DNA of 64,000 nt from JANQIO01 sp965229625 (GCA_965229625.1 CBDDJJ010000002.1:186001-250000), one strand, 5' to 3'; positions 1 to 9,587 are shown, counted from the first letter of the stretch. The notes: generated by a model from the letters alone, not told the origin. Program-made: numbers and translations.

Positions 1-2
1 TG

Positions 3-1046
3 CATCCCGACGTGCTGGCGGTCACCGGACCGCAGGCCTACGAAGAGGTGGTCGGCGCCGTGCACGAATTCGTGCCCGCACCCGCGGTGGAACACAACCC
101 GTTCAGGGACCTGGTGCCGCCCCAGGGTGTGAAGCTCACCCCCCGCCACTATGCCTATCTCAAGATTTCCGAAGGCTGCAATCATTCCTGCAGTTTCTGC
201 ATCATCCCCGATATGCGCGGCAAGCTGGTGAGCCGGCCGATTGGCGATGTGATGGAGGAAGCCGAACGGCTGGTGAAGGCCGGTGTGCGCGAACTGCTGG
301 TAATTTCCCAGGACACCTCGGCCTATGGCGTTGACCTCAAATACCGCACCGGCTTCTGGAATGGCCGCCCCCTGAAAACCCGCATGCAGGAGCTGGCGGA
401 GGCGCTGGGGGAATTCGGTATCTGGGTGCGGCTGCACTACGTGTACCCCTACCCCCACGTTGACCATGTGATCCCGCTGATGGCCGAAGGCAAGATCACG
501 CCCTACCTGGATATCCCCTTCCAGCACGGCAGCCCGCGCGTACTCAAGGCCATGAAGCGCCCGGCCGCTGCCGAGAACACCCTGGAGCGGATTCGCGCCT
601 GGCGTGACATCTGTCCGCAGATCACCCTGCGTTCCACTTTTATTGTCGGCTTCCCCGGCGAGACCGAGGAGGATTTTGAGGTGCTGCTGGACTTCCTGGA
701 AGAAGCCCAGCTAGACCGGGTAGGCTGCTTCCAGTACTCACCGGTGGATGGCGCTGCCGCCAACGAACTCGCCGGGCATGTTCCCACCGAGGTGATGCAG
801 GACCGCTGGGAACGCTTCATGGCCACCCAGCAGGCCATCAGCGCCCAGAAGCTGCAGGACAAGATCGGCAGCACCCAGGAAATCTTGATCGACAGCGTGG
901 ATGAGGAAGGCGCTATTGGCCGCACCCATGCCGATGCGCCGGAGATCGACGGGCTGGTGCACCTGCCGGGCATTACCGATCTCGCGCCGGGTGACTTTGT
1001 GGAGGCCGATATCAGCGGCGCTGACGAGTATGACCTCTACGTCTAG
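3..1046 (+). CDS. rimO: Ribosomal protein S12 methylthiotransferase RimO (5' truncated)
   Basis: Radical-SAM enzyme that adds a methylthio group to an aspartate of ribosomal protein S12. The reading frame is open from the first bases of the window, so the start lies upstream; 347 residues are visible against roughly 440 in the family, and the missing part is most of the N-terminal UPF0004 domain. The radical-SAM cluster motif GCNHSCSFC (CX3CX2C) lies at about 173-199, followed by SQDTSAYGVD and the TFIVGFPGE segment. A C-terminal TRAM-like domain (EILIDSVDEEGAIGR) ends the protein. The HTDAPEID-like stretch (here HADAPEID) and overall order separate RimO from MiaB. Confidence 0.95.
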   Translation, partial: HPDVLAVTGPQAYEEVVGAVHEFVPAPAVEHNPFRDLVPPQGVKLTPRHYAYLKISEGCNHSCSFCIIPDMRGKLVSRPIGDVMEEAERLVKAGVRELLVISQDTSAYGVDLKYRTGFWNGRPLKTRMQELAEALGEFGIWVRLHYVYPYPHVDHVIPLMAEGKITPYLDIPFQHGSPRVLKAMKRPAAAENTLERIRAWRDICPQITLRSTFIVGFPGETEEDFEVLLDFLEEAQLDRVGCFQYSPVDGAAANELAGHVPTEVMQDRWERFMATQQAISAQKLQDKIGSTQEILIDSVDEEGAIGRTHADAPEIDGLVHLPGITDLAPGDFVEADISGADEYDLYV

Positions 1047-1112
1047 TCATTCCTGAATCCACTGGCTATCACTCCCGCGACAGCTCTCTGCCAATCCCGC
1101 GCAGGCGGCAGC

Positions 1113-2300
1113 TTAACCAGCGCCGGCGATTCGGCCGGCCATGATGCCCGTCAAGATGGCCAGGTAATTGCCCACCGCGTATCCGATCAACGCCATGAGG
1201 ATAGCCACCGGCACCAGTGTGGGGCGATGGTAGGCGGCCACGACCGGCGCGGAGGCCGCGCCGCCGATATTGGCTGCCGAGGCAATCGCCGCGCTGTGCA
1301 CATCGACCTTGAAGATATAGGAGCCCGCCAGGCAGAAGGCACCGTGGATAGAGATCCAAATAAAGGCGCCCAGCACAAACCAGGGCGCCTGCGACAAACC
1401 CTCAAGTGAAGCCCGCGCACCCATACCCGCGACGAACACATACATGATGGCCATCGCGATATTCTGGGAACCAGGGATATTCCGTGCGGGGCTCACGGAC
1501 AGGCTGAGGCTGAGGGTTGTCACCAGGAGAATGACCCAGGTGGAGGTGGACAACACACTCTCGATCACCGGCAGCATCGGCGCCAGCAGGTAAGACAGCC
1601 AGGTGACACCCATCGCCAGGCAGGCGAGATTCAGGTAGTCACGCATGGTGACCGGCCGCTGCTCCACATGCAGTTCTACCGCCGCGGCTTCCATTTTGGC
1701 GATACGATCCTCGGGCACCCGCGCCCAGGCGTTGAACTTCTCCGCGAAGGCGCGGGAGCTGAGCAGGATGGGCAGCCACACCACGTACACCAGGTTGTCC
1801 GCCAGTACCGCCAGCCCGACGTGTTCAGGCTCACCTTCCAGGGCCAGGTGTGCGGCCGCCATATTGCCGGTGCCGCCAATCCAGCTACCGGCCAGGGTGC
1901 CGAAGGCTTTCCAGGCATCCGGCTGCAGGAAACCGCTGACCAACCAGTAGGAAAACACACCACCGACCACCACGCCGGCGGTACCCATCAACATCACCGC
2001 GACACCGCCACCCATCACGCGAATGGCTGCAGGCACGTTGACGGACAGCAGCATCAGGCAGATCGCCATCGGCAGGGCAAACTCGCGCATACCGCCGTAA
2101 ACCGGCGAGCCGTTCACCAGGATCTTCTCTTCCATGCCGAACAGCACGTCGGTATTGCTGAGGAAGATCGGCGTTGAATAGATAAAAATCAGCGGCGGGA
2201 TAAAGTCGAATATCTTCCAGCGTGTACGCTGCTCGACAAAGAACCAGAAGGCGGCGATGGCCATCAGGGTGAACATCACGCCGGCGCTGGATTGAATCAC
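1113..2300 (-). CDS. DUF819 family multi-pass membrane protein
   Basis: A 395-residue, strongly hydrophobic protein with about ten membrane segments. It matches the DUF819 (YjcL-like) family by its N-terminal pattern (FIPPLIFIYSTPIFLSN), the glycine-rich GSWIGGTGNMAAA stretch in the middle and a C-terminal AAIASAANIGGAASAPVVAA segment. The family is transporter-like but its substrate is not known to me. The start is a GTG at 2300 with AAGGGG seven bases upstream; an ATG eight codons further in is possible. It stands alone, divergent from rsmE across about 200 bases and converging on rimO. Confidence 0.8.
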   Translation of the reverse strand: MIQSSAGVMFTLMAIAAFWFFVEQRTRWKIFDFIPPLIFIYSTPIFLSNTDVLFGMEEKILVNGSPVYGGMREFALPMAICLMLLSVNVPAAIRVMGGGVAVMLMGTAGVVVGGVFSYWLVSGFLQPDAWKAFGTLAGSWIGGTGNMAAAHLALEGEPEHVGLAVLADNLVYVVWLPILLSSRAFAEKFNAWARVPEDRIAKMEAAAVELHVEQRPVTMRDYLNLACLAMGVTWLSYLLAPMLPVIESVLSTSTWVILLVTTLSLSLSVSPARNIPGSQNIAMAIMYVFVAGMGARASLEGLSQAPWFVLGAFIWISIHGAFCLAGSYIFKVDVHSAAIASAANIGGAASAPVVAAYHRPTLVPVAILMALIGYAVGNYLAILTGIMAGRIAGAG

Positions 2301-2500
2301 ACTCTATCCCCTTCTGTTGTTCTTGTTGTGCGCGTCAGTCTGCAGCTGTCAGTGACGGGCTGCAACAGGGTACATGCGATAAACACCCATTGCATTGATC
2401 GTGGCCACCGCGATTATACTGGGCGTCTTGACCGTAGGGCTGCATTTCGCCGACTCTGCAGCCCCGTCACTCGCCATAGACATCATCGCAAAGCCAAGGC

Positions 2501-3208
2501 ATGAACCTGCTTCTGTTCCGTGACAGCGACCGCATCGGCGCCGATCGAATCCGCCTCACCGACCATCGTCTGCAACACCTGCGCGAGGTGATCAACGCCA
2601 GCGAGGGCGACAGCCTGCGTGTGGGTGAAATCAACGGCCGCATGGGCGACGCAGAACTGGTGAAGCTGGCCCCGGATGAAGCCTTGTTGGACGTGGCCCT
2701 GGTCAACGAGCCACCGCCAAAGTTGCCCCTGACCCTGGTGCTGGCGCTGCCGCGCCCCAAGATGCTGCGCCGCATCCTGCGCATGGTGGCGGAGTTGGGG
2801 GTGGAGTCGCTGCACCTGATCAACAGCTACCGGGTGGAAAAGAGCTACTGGCAAACCCCGGTGCTGGACCCGGCTGTAGTGGAAGATTACTTCCTGGAAG
2901 GACTGAGCCAGTCGCGCGACACCGTGCTGCCCACCGTTGCGTTGCACAAGCGTTTCAAGCCCTTTGTCGAAGATGAACTGACCGGCCTGTTGGAGGGCCG
3001 CAGGGGTCTGCTGGCACACCCCGGCCACTACCCTCCCTGCCCACGCAGCGGCGGCCAGCCGACGCTGCTGGTAATCGGGCCAGAGGGAGGTTTCATCCCC
3101 TACGAGGTGGAAAAACTGGAAGCCACGGGCTGCGAAACCGTGAGCCTGGGTCCGCGCATCCTGCGCGTGGAGAACGCCGTCGCAGCGCTGGTGTCGCAGC
3201 TCTCATAG
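2501..3208 (+). CDS. rsmE: 16S rRNA (uracil-1498-N3)-methyltransferase RsmE
   Basis: SPOUT-class methyltransferase that methylates U1498 of 16S rRNA using S-adenosylmethionine. The 235-residue length is normal. The N-terminal PUA-like part contains RLTDHRLQHLREVINASEGD. The C-terminal knot carries the diagnostic LLVIGPEGGF loop and LGPRILRVENAV. It is a single gene with its own leader; the preceding 200 bases are shared with the divergent DUF819 gene and show no motif I can name. Confidence 0.95.
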   Translation: MNLLLFRDSDRIGADRIRLTDHRLQHLREVINASEGDSLRVGEINGRMGDAELVKLAPDEALLDVALVNEPPPKLPLTLVLALPRPKMLRRILRMVAELGVESLHLINSYRVEKSYWQTPVLDPAVVEDYFLEGLSQSRDTVLPTVALHKRFKPFVEDELTGLLEGRRGLLAHPGHYPPCPRSGGQPTLLVIGPEGGFIPYEVEKLEATGCETVSLGPRILRVENAVAALVSQLS

Positions 3209-3249
3209 TCCCGGCTTCAATCCCGCCCGCGCTAGTCGGCAAGCTCAAT

Positions 3250-4569
3250 TCAGGGGGCCAGGCCCAGGCGTCGGCAGACCTGCTCAAGCAGATCAGGGCC
3301 CTGGCGCTGCACCCAGCGATACTGGACCTGAACAACCGGCAGTGACAGTTCGAGCAAGCCCTGAATATCGGCGGGGCTGCCATTGATCACCAGCTCGGCT
3401 CCGGAAGCCTCGATCGTCTCCGACAACTCCTGCCGCTGCAGTTCGGAGTAGCCCATGGCCGGCAGCACGTCGTCGAGGTGTGGGTGATCAGCGAAGCTGT
3501 CGCGAATGCTGCCGACTGCAAATGCCCTGGGGTCGATAACCTCGGCCACACCATACTGCCTGGCCGCCACGTAGCCGGCGCCATGGCTCATACCGCCGTG
3601 AGTGACCGTCGGTCCGTCTTCCACCACAATGACTCGCTTGCCCTCAAGCTGGCCTGGCTCGGCAACGCTGAGCTCGAGGTCTGAGAGCACCAGCGTCGCA
3701 TCCGGGTTGAAACGCTGTTGCAGGGCTTCAATGGTCGCCACATTGCCTGGCGCCGCATTTTCAACTTTGTTGATGACCAGCATGTCAGCGCTGCGGAAGT
3801 TGGTTTCGCCGGGGTAGTATTCCAGGCCGTGGCCGGCGCGCAGTGCATCGCACACCACGATATTCAGGTCGGGCTGGAAAAAAGAGAAATCATTATTGCC
3901 ACCATCCCAGAGAATCACCTGGGCCTCCCGCTCCGCCGCGCGCAGCACCGCCGCGTAATCGACACCAGCGTAGATCACCAGGCCCTGGCGCACATAGGGC
4001 TCATACTCCTCTCGCTCCTCGATCGTGCATTGGTGTTTATCGAGGTCGGCGGTGTCCGCAAAGCGCTGCACCGCCTGGGCTTTGAGGTTGCCGTAGGGCA
4101 TCGGATGGCGCACCGTCACCACGCTGATGCCGGCGTCAGCAAGCCGGCGGGCCAGGAACTGGGTGAGCGGGCTCTTGCCCGCCCCGGTTCTGGTCGCCGT
4201 AATGGCCACCACGGGCACCTGTGACTTGAGCGCGGTCTGGCCTGGGCCCAGCAGGACGAAGCTGGCCCCTGCCGCCTGCACGCGCGCCGCCAGGTGCATT
4301 ACGGCCTGGTGGGACAGGTCGCTGTAGGCAAAAAACACGAACTCCACGCCGAACTCGGCAATCAGCGATTCCAGTTCCGCTTCTTCGCGAATGGGAATAT
4401 CCGCGCTGTAATGCTCGCCGGCCAGTTCCCGAGGGAAACTGCGAGCGTCTATAAAGGGTATCTGGGTGGCGGTGAAGGCACAGACGCGGAATTCCGGGTG
4501 CTGTCGGAAGAAGGTCCGGAAGTTGTGAAAATCCCTGCCGGCTGCGCCCATAATGATGCAGTTAAACAT
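3250..4569 (-). CDS. Cyclic 2,3-diphosphoglycerate synthetase-like P-loop NTPase
   Basis: A 439-residue protein. The N-terminal part (FNCIIMGAAGRDFHNF) looks Rossmann-like. A P-loop follows at about residue 140 (ATRTGAGKS), then a Walker-B-like ILWDGGNNDF and an NKxE-like VINKVENA. This order matches the cDPGS family known from methanogens, whose bacterial members have no established role that I know of. The start at 4569 overlaps the last eight bases of the carbamate kinase gene upstream, so translation is probably coupled. A longer frame reaches back to 4884 but lies wholly in carbamate kinase and is ignored. The acyl- or carbamoyl-phosphate chemistry of the partner suggests a phosphate-anhydride substrate; that is inference. 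Confidence 0.75.
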   Translation of the reverse strand: MFNCIIMGAAGRDFHNFRTFFRQHPEFRVCAFTATQIPFIDARSFPRELAGEHYSADIPIREEAELESLIAEFGVEFVFFAYSDLSHQAVMHLAARVQAAGASFVLLGPGQTALKSQVPVVAITATRTGAGKSPLTQFLARRLADAGISVVTVRHPMPYGNLKAQAVQRFADTADLDKHQCTIEEREEYEPYVRQGLVIYAGVDYAAVLRAAEREAQVILWDGGNNDFSFFQPDLNIVVCDALRAGHGLEYYPGETNFRSADMLVINKVENAAPGNVATIEALQQRFNPDATLVLSDLELSVAEPGQLEGKRVIVVEDGPTVTHGGMSHGAGYVAARQYGVAEVIDPRAFAVGSIRDSFADHPHLDDVLPAMGYSELQRQELSETIEASGAELVINGSPADIQGLLELSLPVVQVQYRWVQRQGPDLLEQVCRRLGLAP

Positions 4570-5500
4570 TGCTCTCCGCCTCGATGATCGTGCCCGCCTC
4601 CCCGCGCAGGGCCAGGGCGAGATCGTCGGGCTGGCAGATAACCGCCCGCTTGCCGGTGCTGCGCACATACTGGATGGCCGCCTCAACCTTGGGGCCCATG
4701 CTTCCCGCCGGGAAATGGCCCGCAGCGGCCAGCGCCGCCAGTTCCGCGGGCCCGGTCTCGCGCAACAGTCGCTGTGATGGCTGCCCGAAATTCTCGTACA
4801 CTCCCGCCACTCCGGTGACCAGCACCAGCCCATCCGCGTCCAGGTCGGTGGCCAGCAGCGCTGTTGCCAGGTCCTTGTCGACAACCGCTTCCACCCCGGT
4901 CAGCTGGCCCTCGGCCTCCACCACCGGAATGCCGCCGCCACCGGCGGCTACCACCACAATTCCCAGGTCCAGCATGGAGCGAACAATCCCCGCTTCAATG
5001 ACACGTAGCGGCCGCGGCGACGCCACCACCCGGCGACCGCGTCTATCCTGGTCGTACACGAGCGGCATTCCTGCAGCGGCCAACACCCGCGCCTGGTCTG
5101 GCTCAAACCAGGGGCCGACCGGTTTGCTGGGATTGGAAAAACCCGGGTCATCGGCAGCTACCTGCACCTGCGTGAGCACCGTCGCCACCGGCCGGCGACC
5201 GCCCGTGAGGTTGTGCACGGTCTGCTGCAGCACATAGCCGATCTCTCCCTCTGATTCCGCCACGCACACTTCCAGTGGCAGCCGATATGCCTTGCCGAGG
5301 GCCTCTTCAACCCGTGTCAGGATATACCCCACCTGCGGTCCGTTGCCGTGGGTAATCAGCAGCTGGGCGCCGCCTTCGATGATCGCCGCCAGTGGCGCCA
5401 GGGCCGCGGCCGCGAAGCTGAACTGGCCTGACATGGTGAAGTCCTCGCCGTCGCTGGCGAAGGCATTACCGCCAAGACTGATGACTAATCTTTCCGACAT
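4562..5500 (-). CDS. arcC: Carbamate kinase
   Basis: Amino-acid-kinase-fold enzyme interconverting carbamoyl phosphate plus ADP with carbamate plus ATP. Visible signatures are ISLGGNAF at the N-terminus, LLITHGNGPQVG, the PSKPVGPWF loop specific to carbamate kinases, VVAAGGGGIPV and VDKDLATALLA. About 312 residues, which is full length. I choose the ATG at 5500 because AGGAGG lies eight bases upstream; the GTG at 5509 overlaps that ribosome binding site. No arginine deiminase or ornithine carbamoyltransferase gene is adjacent; the only partner is the cDPGS-like gene it overlaps. Confidence 0.93.
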   Translation of the reverse strand: MSERLVISLGGNAFASDGEDFTMSGQFSFAAAALAPLAAIIEGGAQLLITHGNGPQVGYILTRVEEALGKAYRLPLEVCVAESEGEIGYVLQQTVHNLTGGRRPVATVLTQVQVAADDPGFSNPSKPVGPWFEPDQARVLAAAGMPLVYDQDRRGRRVVASPRPLRVIEAGIVRSMLDLGIVVVAAGGGGIPVVEAEGQLTGVEAVVDKDLATALLATDLDADGLVLVTGVAGVYENFGQPSQRLLRETGPAELAALAAAGHFPAGSMGPKVEAAIQYVRSTGKRAVICQPDDLALALRGEAGTIIEAESNV

Positions 5501-5564
5501 GGGGACCACCTCCTGACAGGCAGTGTAGTGCCGGGGCGGTGGGAGGTGTTAATTCAGGTGCAGG

Positions 5565-8027
5565 TCAGAATTCGTAGCGCAGCTCCGCCCCGTACATCAG
5601 CGGATTGGCCGCGTTGAAGCCGCCGATACCGGCCGAGTCGACAATGGCGGTACCGCCGACGATGTAGTCCTCATCGGTCAGGTTGGTACCGTACAGCGCC
5701 CCACTCCACTTGCCGTCCTTTGACACCCAGTTGATGCGGGCCGACAGGTCGAACTGTTCGTCTTCCAGCCACAGTCCACTGGCACAGCTGGAGGCGTCAA
5801 AGCAGTATTCCACGTCTTCCTTGAGGCTGGTCTGGATGCGCGGCATCACCAGGCCAATAGGCGAATCCCAGGTGTACTGAACGGCGAGGAAGTAAGTGGC
5901 TTCCGGCAGCCGCGGCAGGTTCTCGCCGGAGCGGTCGTTGGGGCAGGAGTCAATCTGCAGCAGGGTCAGGTCGAAGCGTTCACAGCCCGTGTCTACCGGC
6001 TCGTTCGGGTCTCCCACCGTCAACAGCACGTCGTCAAACTCATCCACATCACCATCATTCCAGCTGGCATTGAACGTCACCATCCAGTTGGGCGAGGGAA
6101 TCCATACGGTTTCCAGCTCCACGCCCATGATGGTGGACTCCGCCGCATTCAACGTCGCCGGCGCCGGGCTCAGCAGTTCCGGGTTTACCACCACGGTGGT
6201 GAGCTGGCGGTTCTTGTAGTCGGCATGGAAGGCTGCCGCATTGACGCGCAGCTGGCGGTTAAACAGGTCGAGCTTGATGCCCAGCTCCCAGTTCTCTACC
6301 TCTTCCGGCTTGAAGGTCTCCAACTCGCCGGTGGGCGCCTCGGACAGGCCGCCGGACAGAAAACCCTCGCTGTAGGTCAGGTACACCGAGCCGGTGTCGA
6401 TCCAGTCGCCCGGGTCCAGCAGGTACTGGATGCTGCCCATGAAGGTGGTGTCATCGTCCGTGGTCTTGCCGGTATCCACGTCGCTGAATTCGAAGTCGAA
6501 ATTGGGGTTGTACTCGAAGACGCTGCGGTCCACCGAGTAGACCCCGTTGAACAGCTCGGTCACCTGCCCGCCATTGGCATCAAGAGTTGATGCCACCGGG
6601 GTCAGGATCGTGCGGGTCAGTTCCCGCTCTTCGTCCGTGTAGCGCACCCCCAGGGTGGAGCGCCACTTGTCGGTCCAGGCCCACTCCAACTGGGCAAAGG
6701 CGGCCCAGGCCTCGTTGTCGGTTTCCCGGGCGTCCGACTGGGCGCTCAGCGCGAACAGGCCGCCAATCGCCGGGTCGTAGGGCCCGAGGAATGCCGTCTG
6801 CTGCTGCCCGTCGGTTTCCTCGCTAAAGTAGAACACGCCGGCCACGTAGGTCAGGCGATCATCCGCGGCGCTGCCGGTGAGCTGGAACTCCTGGCTGAAC
6901 TGGTCGGTGTCGCGCTTGTTGCCAATCGGGTGGGTGAACTGGGTGCGGTGCAGCCAGGGCAGCGAGGTGTGGTCCAGGTCATCGTCCTGCCCGGCCAGCG
7001 TGTTGCGGTAGGCGGTGATGCTCTTGATGGTCAGGCTGTCAGTCACTTCCCATTCGGCGGTGAGTGAAGCCATCTCAGTTTCCGCCTCATAGGTGCCGTC
7101 CAGGTCGGAGATCACCTCGTTGGCGTTGCCCGCATCGATATTGTCCTGGCAGAAATCGTTGAGTGTGCGCCCGGTCGACGGTATCACGCCGACGATATCG
7201 AACAGCGCCGCCTGCCAGCCCTGCACGTCCGGTACCAGCACACATTTCTGCGGCCGGGTGGTCTGCTCGGTATCGGTGTAGTTGAGATTGAGATCCAGGG
7301 TCAGGCTGTCGGTGGCCAGCCAGCGAAACTGGGCGATGGCGTTGATGCGATCCTCGTCCATAAAATCATCGTCGAGGAACTTGTTGTCGACAAAGCCGTC
7401 GCGGCTCACGGTGGACAGTGAAAAGCGCGACCAGAAGGTCTCGGTAATCGGCACATTCAACACGCCAGCCACATCCAGGCGGTCGTAGTTGCCGACCCGC
7501 GTCTCAATCATGCCCTCCACCGACTCCGTCGGCCGGTTGGTCGTAAACACCAGTGCGCCACCCGTGGTGTTCTTGCCAAACAGCGTGCCCTGGGGGCCAC
7601 GCAGCACCTGTACCGATTCGATGTCCACCAGGTCCAGCAAGGCGCCATCGGGGCGGCCGATATACACCTCGTCGATGTAGATACCCACCCCGGAATCGAT
7701 GTTCACCTCGGTGTTACGCTGGCCCACGCCACGGATATAGATGTTGGCGAGCGGCGCCGTACCGTTGGCGGCATGCACATCAATATTGGGAGCAATCTCG
7801 TTGAGCTGCCTCAGGTTGCGAATACCCGCATCGCGCAGCGCACCGGAGCTGAGGGCGGTCACGGCGACCGGTGTTTCCTGCAGGCTTTCTTGGCGGCGCC
7901 GGGCGGTGACAAACACTTCTTCCAGCACCCGCAATTCTTCGGCGCTGACGTGAATGGGTACGGTGGGCAGAGCGGAACAGGCGAACGCCAAGGCCAGCGT
8001 GCGCTTTGTGGGCTTCGGGTGATACAT
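5565..8027 (-). CDS. TonB-dependent outer-membrane receptor
   Basis: An 820-residue receptor with a signal peptide (MYHPKPTKRTLALAFACSAL, cleaved near VSAEE). The TonB box region is EEVFVTARRRQESLQETPVAV. A plug domain follows with VQVLRGPQGTLFGKNTTGGA, then a long beta-barrel ending in AELRYEF with the terminal phenylalanine typical of outer-membrane barrels. The start at 8027 has AAGGGG about seven bases upstream; the longer frame to 8090 has no such site. It lies 180 bases downstream of the ABC-2 exporter genes on the same strand. The substrate cannot be read from sequence. The family type (iron complexes, vitamins, sugars) is broad, although a Fur-like site upstream would favour iron. Confidence 0.9.
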   Translation of the reverse strand: MYHPKPTKRTLALAFACSALPTVPIHVSAEELRVLEEVFVTARRRQESLQETPVAVTALSSGALRDAGIRNLRQLNEIAPNIDVHAANGTAPLANIYIRGVGQRNTEVNIDSGVGIYIDEVYIGRPDGALLDLVDIESVQVLRGPQGTLFGKNTTGGALVFTTNRPTESVEGMIETRVGNYDRLDVAGVLNVPITETFWSRFSLSTVSRDGFVDNKFLDDDFMDEDRINAIAQFRWLATDSLTLDLNLNYTDTEQTTRPQKCVLVPDVQGWQAALFDIVGVIPSTGRTLNDFCQDNIDAGNANEVISDLDGTYEAETEMASLTAEWEVTDSLTIKSITAYRNTLAGQDDDLDHTSLPWLHRTQFTHPIGNKRDTDQFSQEFQLTGSAADDRLTYVAGVFYFSEETDGQQQTAFLGPYDPAIGGLFALSAQSDARETDNEAWAAFAQLEWAWTDKWRSTLGVRYTDEERELTRTILTPVASTLDANGGQVTELFNGVYSVDRSVFEYNPNFDFEFSDVDTGKTTDDDTTFMGSIQYLLDPGDWIDTGSVYLTYSEGFLSGGLSEAPTGELETFKPEEVENWELGIKLDLFNRQLRVNAAAFHADYKNRQLTTVVVNPELLSPAPATLNAAESTIMGVELETVWIPSPNWMVTFNASWNDGDVDEFDDVLLTVGDPNEPVDTGCERFDLTLLQIDSCPNDRSGENLPRLPEATYFLAVQYTWDSPIGLVMPRIQTSLKEDVEYCFDASSCASGLWLEDEQFDLSARINWVSKDGKWSGALYGTNLTDEDYIVGGTAIVDSAGIGGFNAANPLMYGAELRYEF

Positions 8028-8041
8028 CAGACAACCCCTTA

Positions 8042-8061
8042 CATTACTTATCGTTATCGTT
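8042..8061 (-). promoter_or_regulatory. Possible Fur-box-like site upstream of the TonB receptor
   Basis: On the minus strand this reads AACGATAACGATAAGTAATG. It carries repeated GATAA hexamer-like units resembling the GATAAT-type repeats of Fur boxes, 15 bases before the receptor start. The match is partial and was judged by eye. Confidence 0.25.
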
Positions 8062-8148
8062 GTGGTGCTGTTTTCCCTGCTTTCGAGCATATAGCAGGCA
8101 CACCACTGCGCAAGTAGGGAGTTACGACTGGCTAAACCAGCGGGTGTT

Positions 8149-8188
8149 TTTTCGCCTGGCCTGTTGACAATTCCTGGCCAGGCGAAAA
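8149..8188. repeat. Perfect 13-base inverted repeat between exporter and receptor genes
   Basis: TTTTCGCCTGGCC at 8149-8161 is matched exactly in reverse complement at 8176-8188, with a 14-base loop. On either strand the stem starts with T and ends with A. It therefore lacks the U-tract of an ordinary intrinsic terminator. It could be an attenuating hairpin, an RNA-processing site between the permease and receptor messages, or an operator. Confidence 0.6.
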
Positions 8189-8207
8189 TCAGAAGATCCT
8201 TGAAGCC

Positions 8208-9587
8208 TTAGATGCCAGCGCTTCCGGCTCGCAATGCACCCACGGCGAGCAGCAGTGCCAGACCCAACAGGTAGGCAATACCCACTACAGCACCTGCGCC
8301 AACGGGCAACGTCTCTGGCTCGAACGGCGTCATCTGGTCGTACTGTTGCAGCGTGATGCGATTGCGTGAAATCACCGCCGGGCCGACGGCTTCACTGATC
8401 TCCGCCAGCTTGGTGCCGGCACTGTCCAGGAAGTGGCGGCTGGCGGCGGCATCCGCCTGCGCCAGGCGATACAGGGTGCGCTGGGCAAGCAGCGCAGGCG
8501 AAAGGTACTGCAGGGCTGACAGCCCAGCCTCCCGCGCCTCGGCGGCCTCGCGGAAGTCAGCTACCGTGGGCGCCGTGTATTCGCGTACCCGCTCGTTTGC
8601 CAGGAAGGTGCCCCGGTAATAGCCGGGCACATCCTCATCACCCACCGACAATTCGGGATGATCGGCCAGGAAGCCGTCGGTCAGCGCCGCTGTCTGCCGC
8701 GCCGCCTCAGCCTCCGCGATGCGTGCCACTGACAGGTGCGCCAGCTTTGAGGGTGGCGGATTGAGCGCCTGCACTGCGGAATCCACCACGGCGGGAATAG
8801 CGAAGGTCAGTACCAGCCAGCAGGCCAGCAGACGCGCGGCCACAGCCTCGGCCTGCCGCGAGGCCGCTACCAGGCAGAATATCAGCGTGAACCAAAACAC
8901 CATGTAGGCGACGGAGACGCCGAGCCAGAGCAGGTATTCAGCCAACGTGGCCTGTGCAAACAGGAAACCACCCAGCAACACCAGTAGCACCAGGCCGCAT
9001 AGCAGCCCGTTGCGCAACAACAGGCGCGCGAGGATAACCTGCCGCAGGCTGACGGCGCTGGACAGCAACAAGCGCGCTCGCCCGCTGGCGAGGTCCGAGG
9101 CGATCACGTCAAATGACAGCGCGATCATCAGCACCGGTAGCACCACGATCAGGAAGAACGCAAAGTCAAAACGCCCCAGTGACAGTATCAGCGGGTTGTC
9201 AAACTCATAGCGCTCCACCATGGAAATTTCGTTGCGCCAGGCGCCCACTGTCAGGCGCGAGGGCATGATGTCGCGATACCCTACAGCGAGGTGAGAAAGC
9301 TCACCCGGCGGATGCGTGGCCGCCTGTCGCACGTCCATGGGCCTGGCGTCATAGGGTGTCGACTCGACGTCACCACTTTCTATGCCGGCCAGGGAGGTAC
9401 GCCAGTCCTGCATTCGCTGTTCGATTTGCGCCGTGTGCACAACCTGGCCGGCACTATAGGCCTGCTTCCACTGCAACCCGGACCAGACCGCGTACAGCGA
9501 TGACAGCAGGGCAACTGCAAACACCAGGCGACTGGCAAGGGACCGGCGCAGCCGCAACCATTCAAGTTTCATCAGCGTGGCGCTCAT
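8208..9587 (-). CDS. ABC-2 type transporter permease (DUF3526-like), second subunit
   Basis: A 459-residue membrane protein. One N-terminal membrane segment (ASRLVFAVALLSSLYAVWSG) is followed by a large periplasmic loop, then a group of five or so membrane helices beginning FFLIVVLPVLMIALSFDVIASD, a second extramembrane region and a final helix. This layout is that of the ABC-2 permeases with a DUF3526 segment. The start at 9587 overlaps the stop of the upstream permease by four bases (ATGA), so the two are coupled and probably form a heterodimer. The substrate is unknown. Confidence 0.8.
   Translation of the reverse strand: MSATLMKLEWLRLRRSLASRLVFAVALLSSLYAVWSGLQWKQAYSAGQVVHTAQIEQRMQDWRTSLAGIESGDVESTPYDARPMDVRQAATHPPGELSHLAVGYRDIMPSRLTVGAWRNEISMVERYEFDNPLILSLGRFDFAFFLIVVLPVLMIALSFDVIASDLASGRARLLLSSAVSLRQVILARLLLRNGLLCGLVLLVLLGGFLFAQATLAEYLLWLGVSVAYMVFWFTLIFCLVAASRQAEAVAARLLACWLVLTFAIPAVVDSAVQALNPPPSKLAHLSVARIAEAEAARQTAALTDGFLADHPELSVGDEDVPGYYRGTFLANERVREYTAPTVADFREAAEAREAGLSALQYLSPALLAQRTLYRLAQADAAASRHFLDSAGTKLAEISEAVGPAVISRNRITLQQYDQMTPFEPETLPVGAGAVVGIAYLLGLALLLAVGALRAGSAGI

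Noticed and set aside
4570..4884. An N-terminal extension of the cDPGS-like gene
   Set aside because: It lies inside the carbamate kinase gene in another frame, and the family N-terminus begins at 4569.
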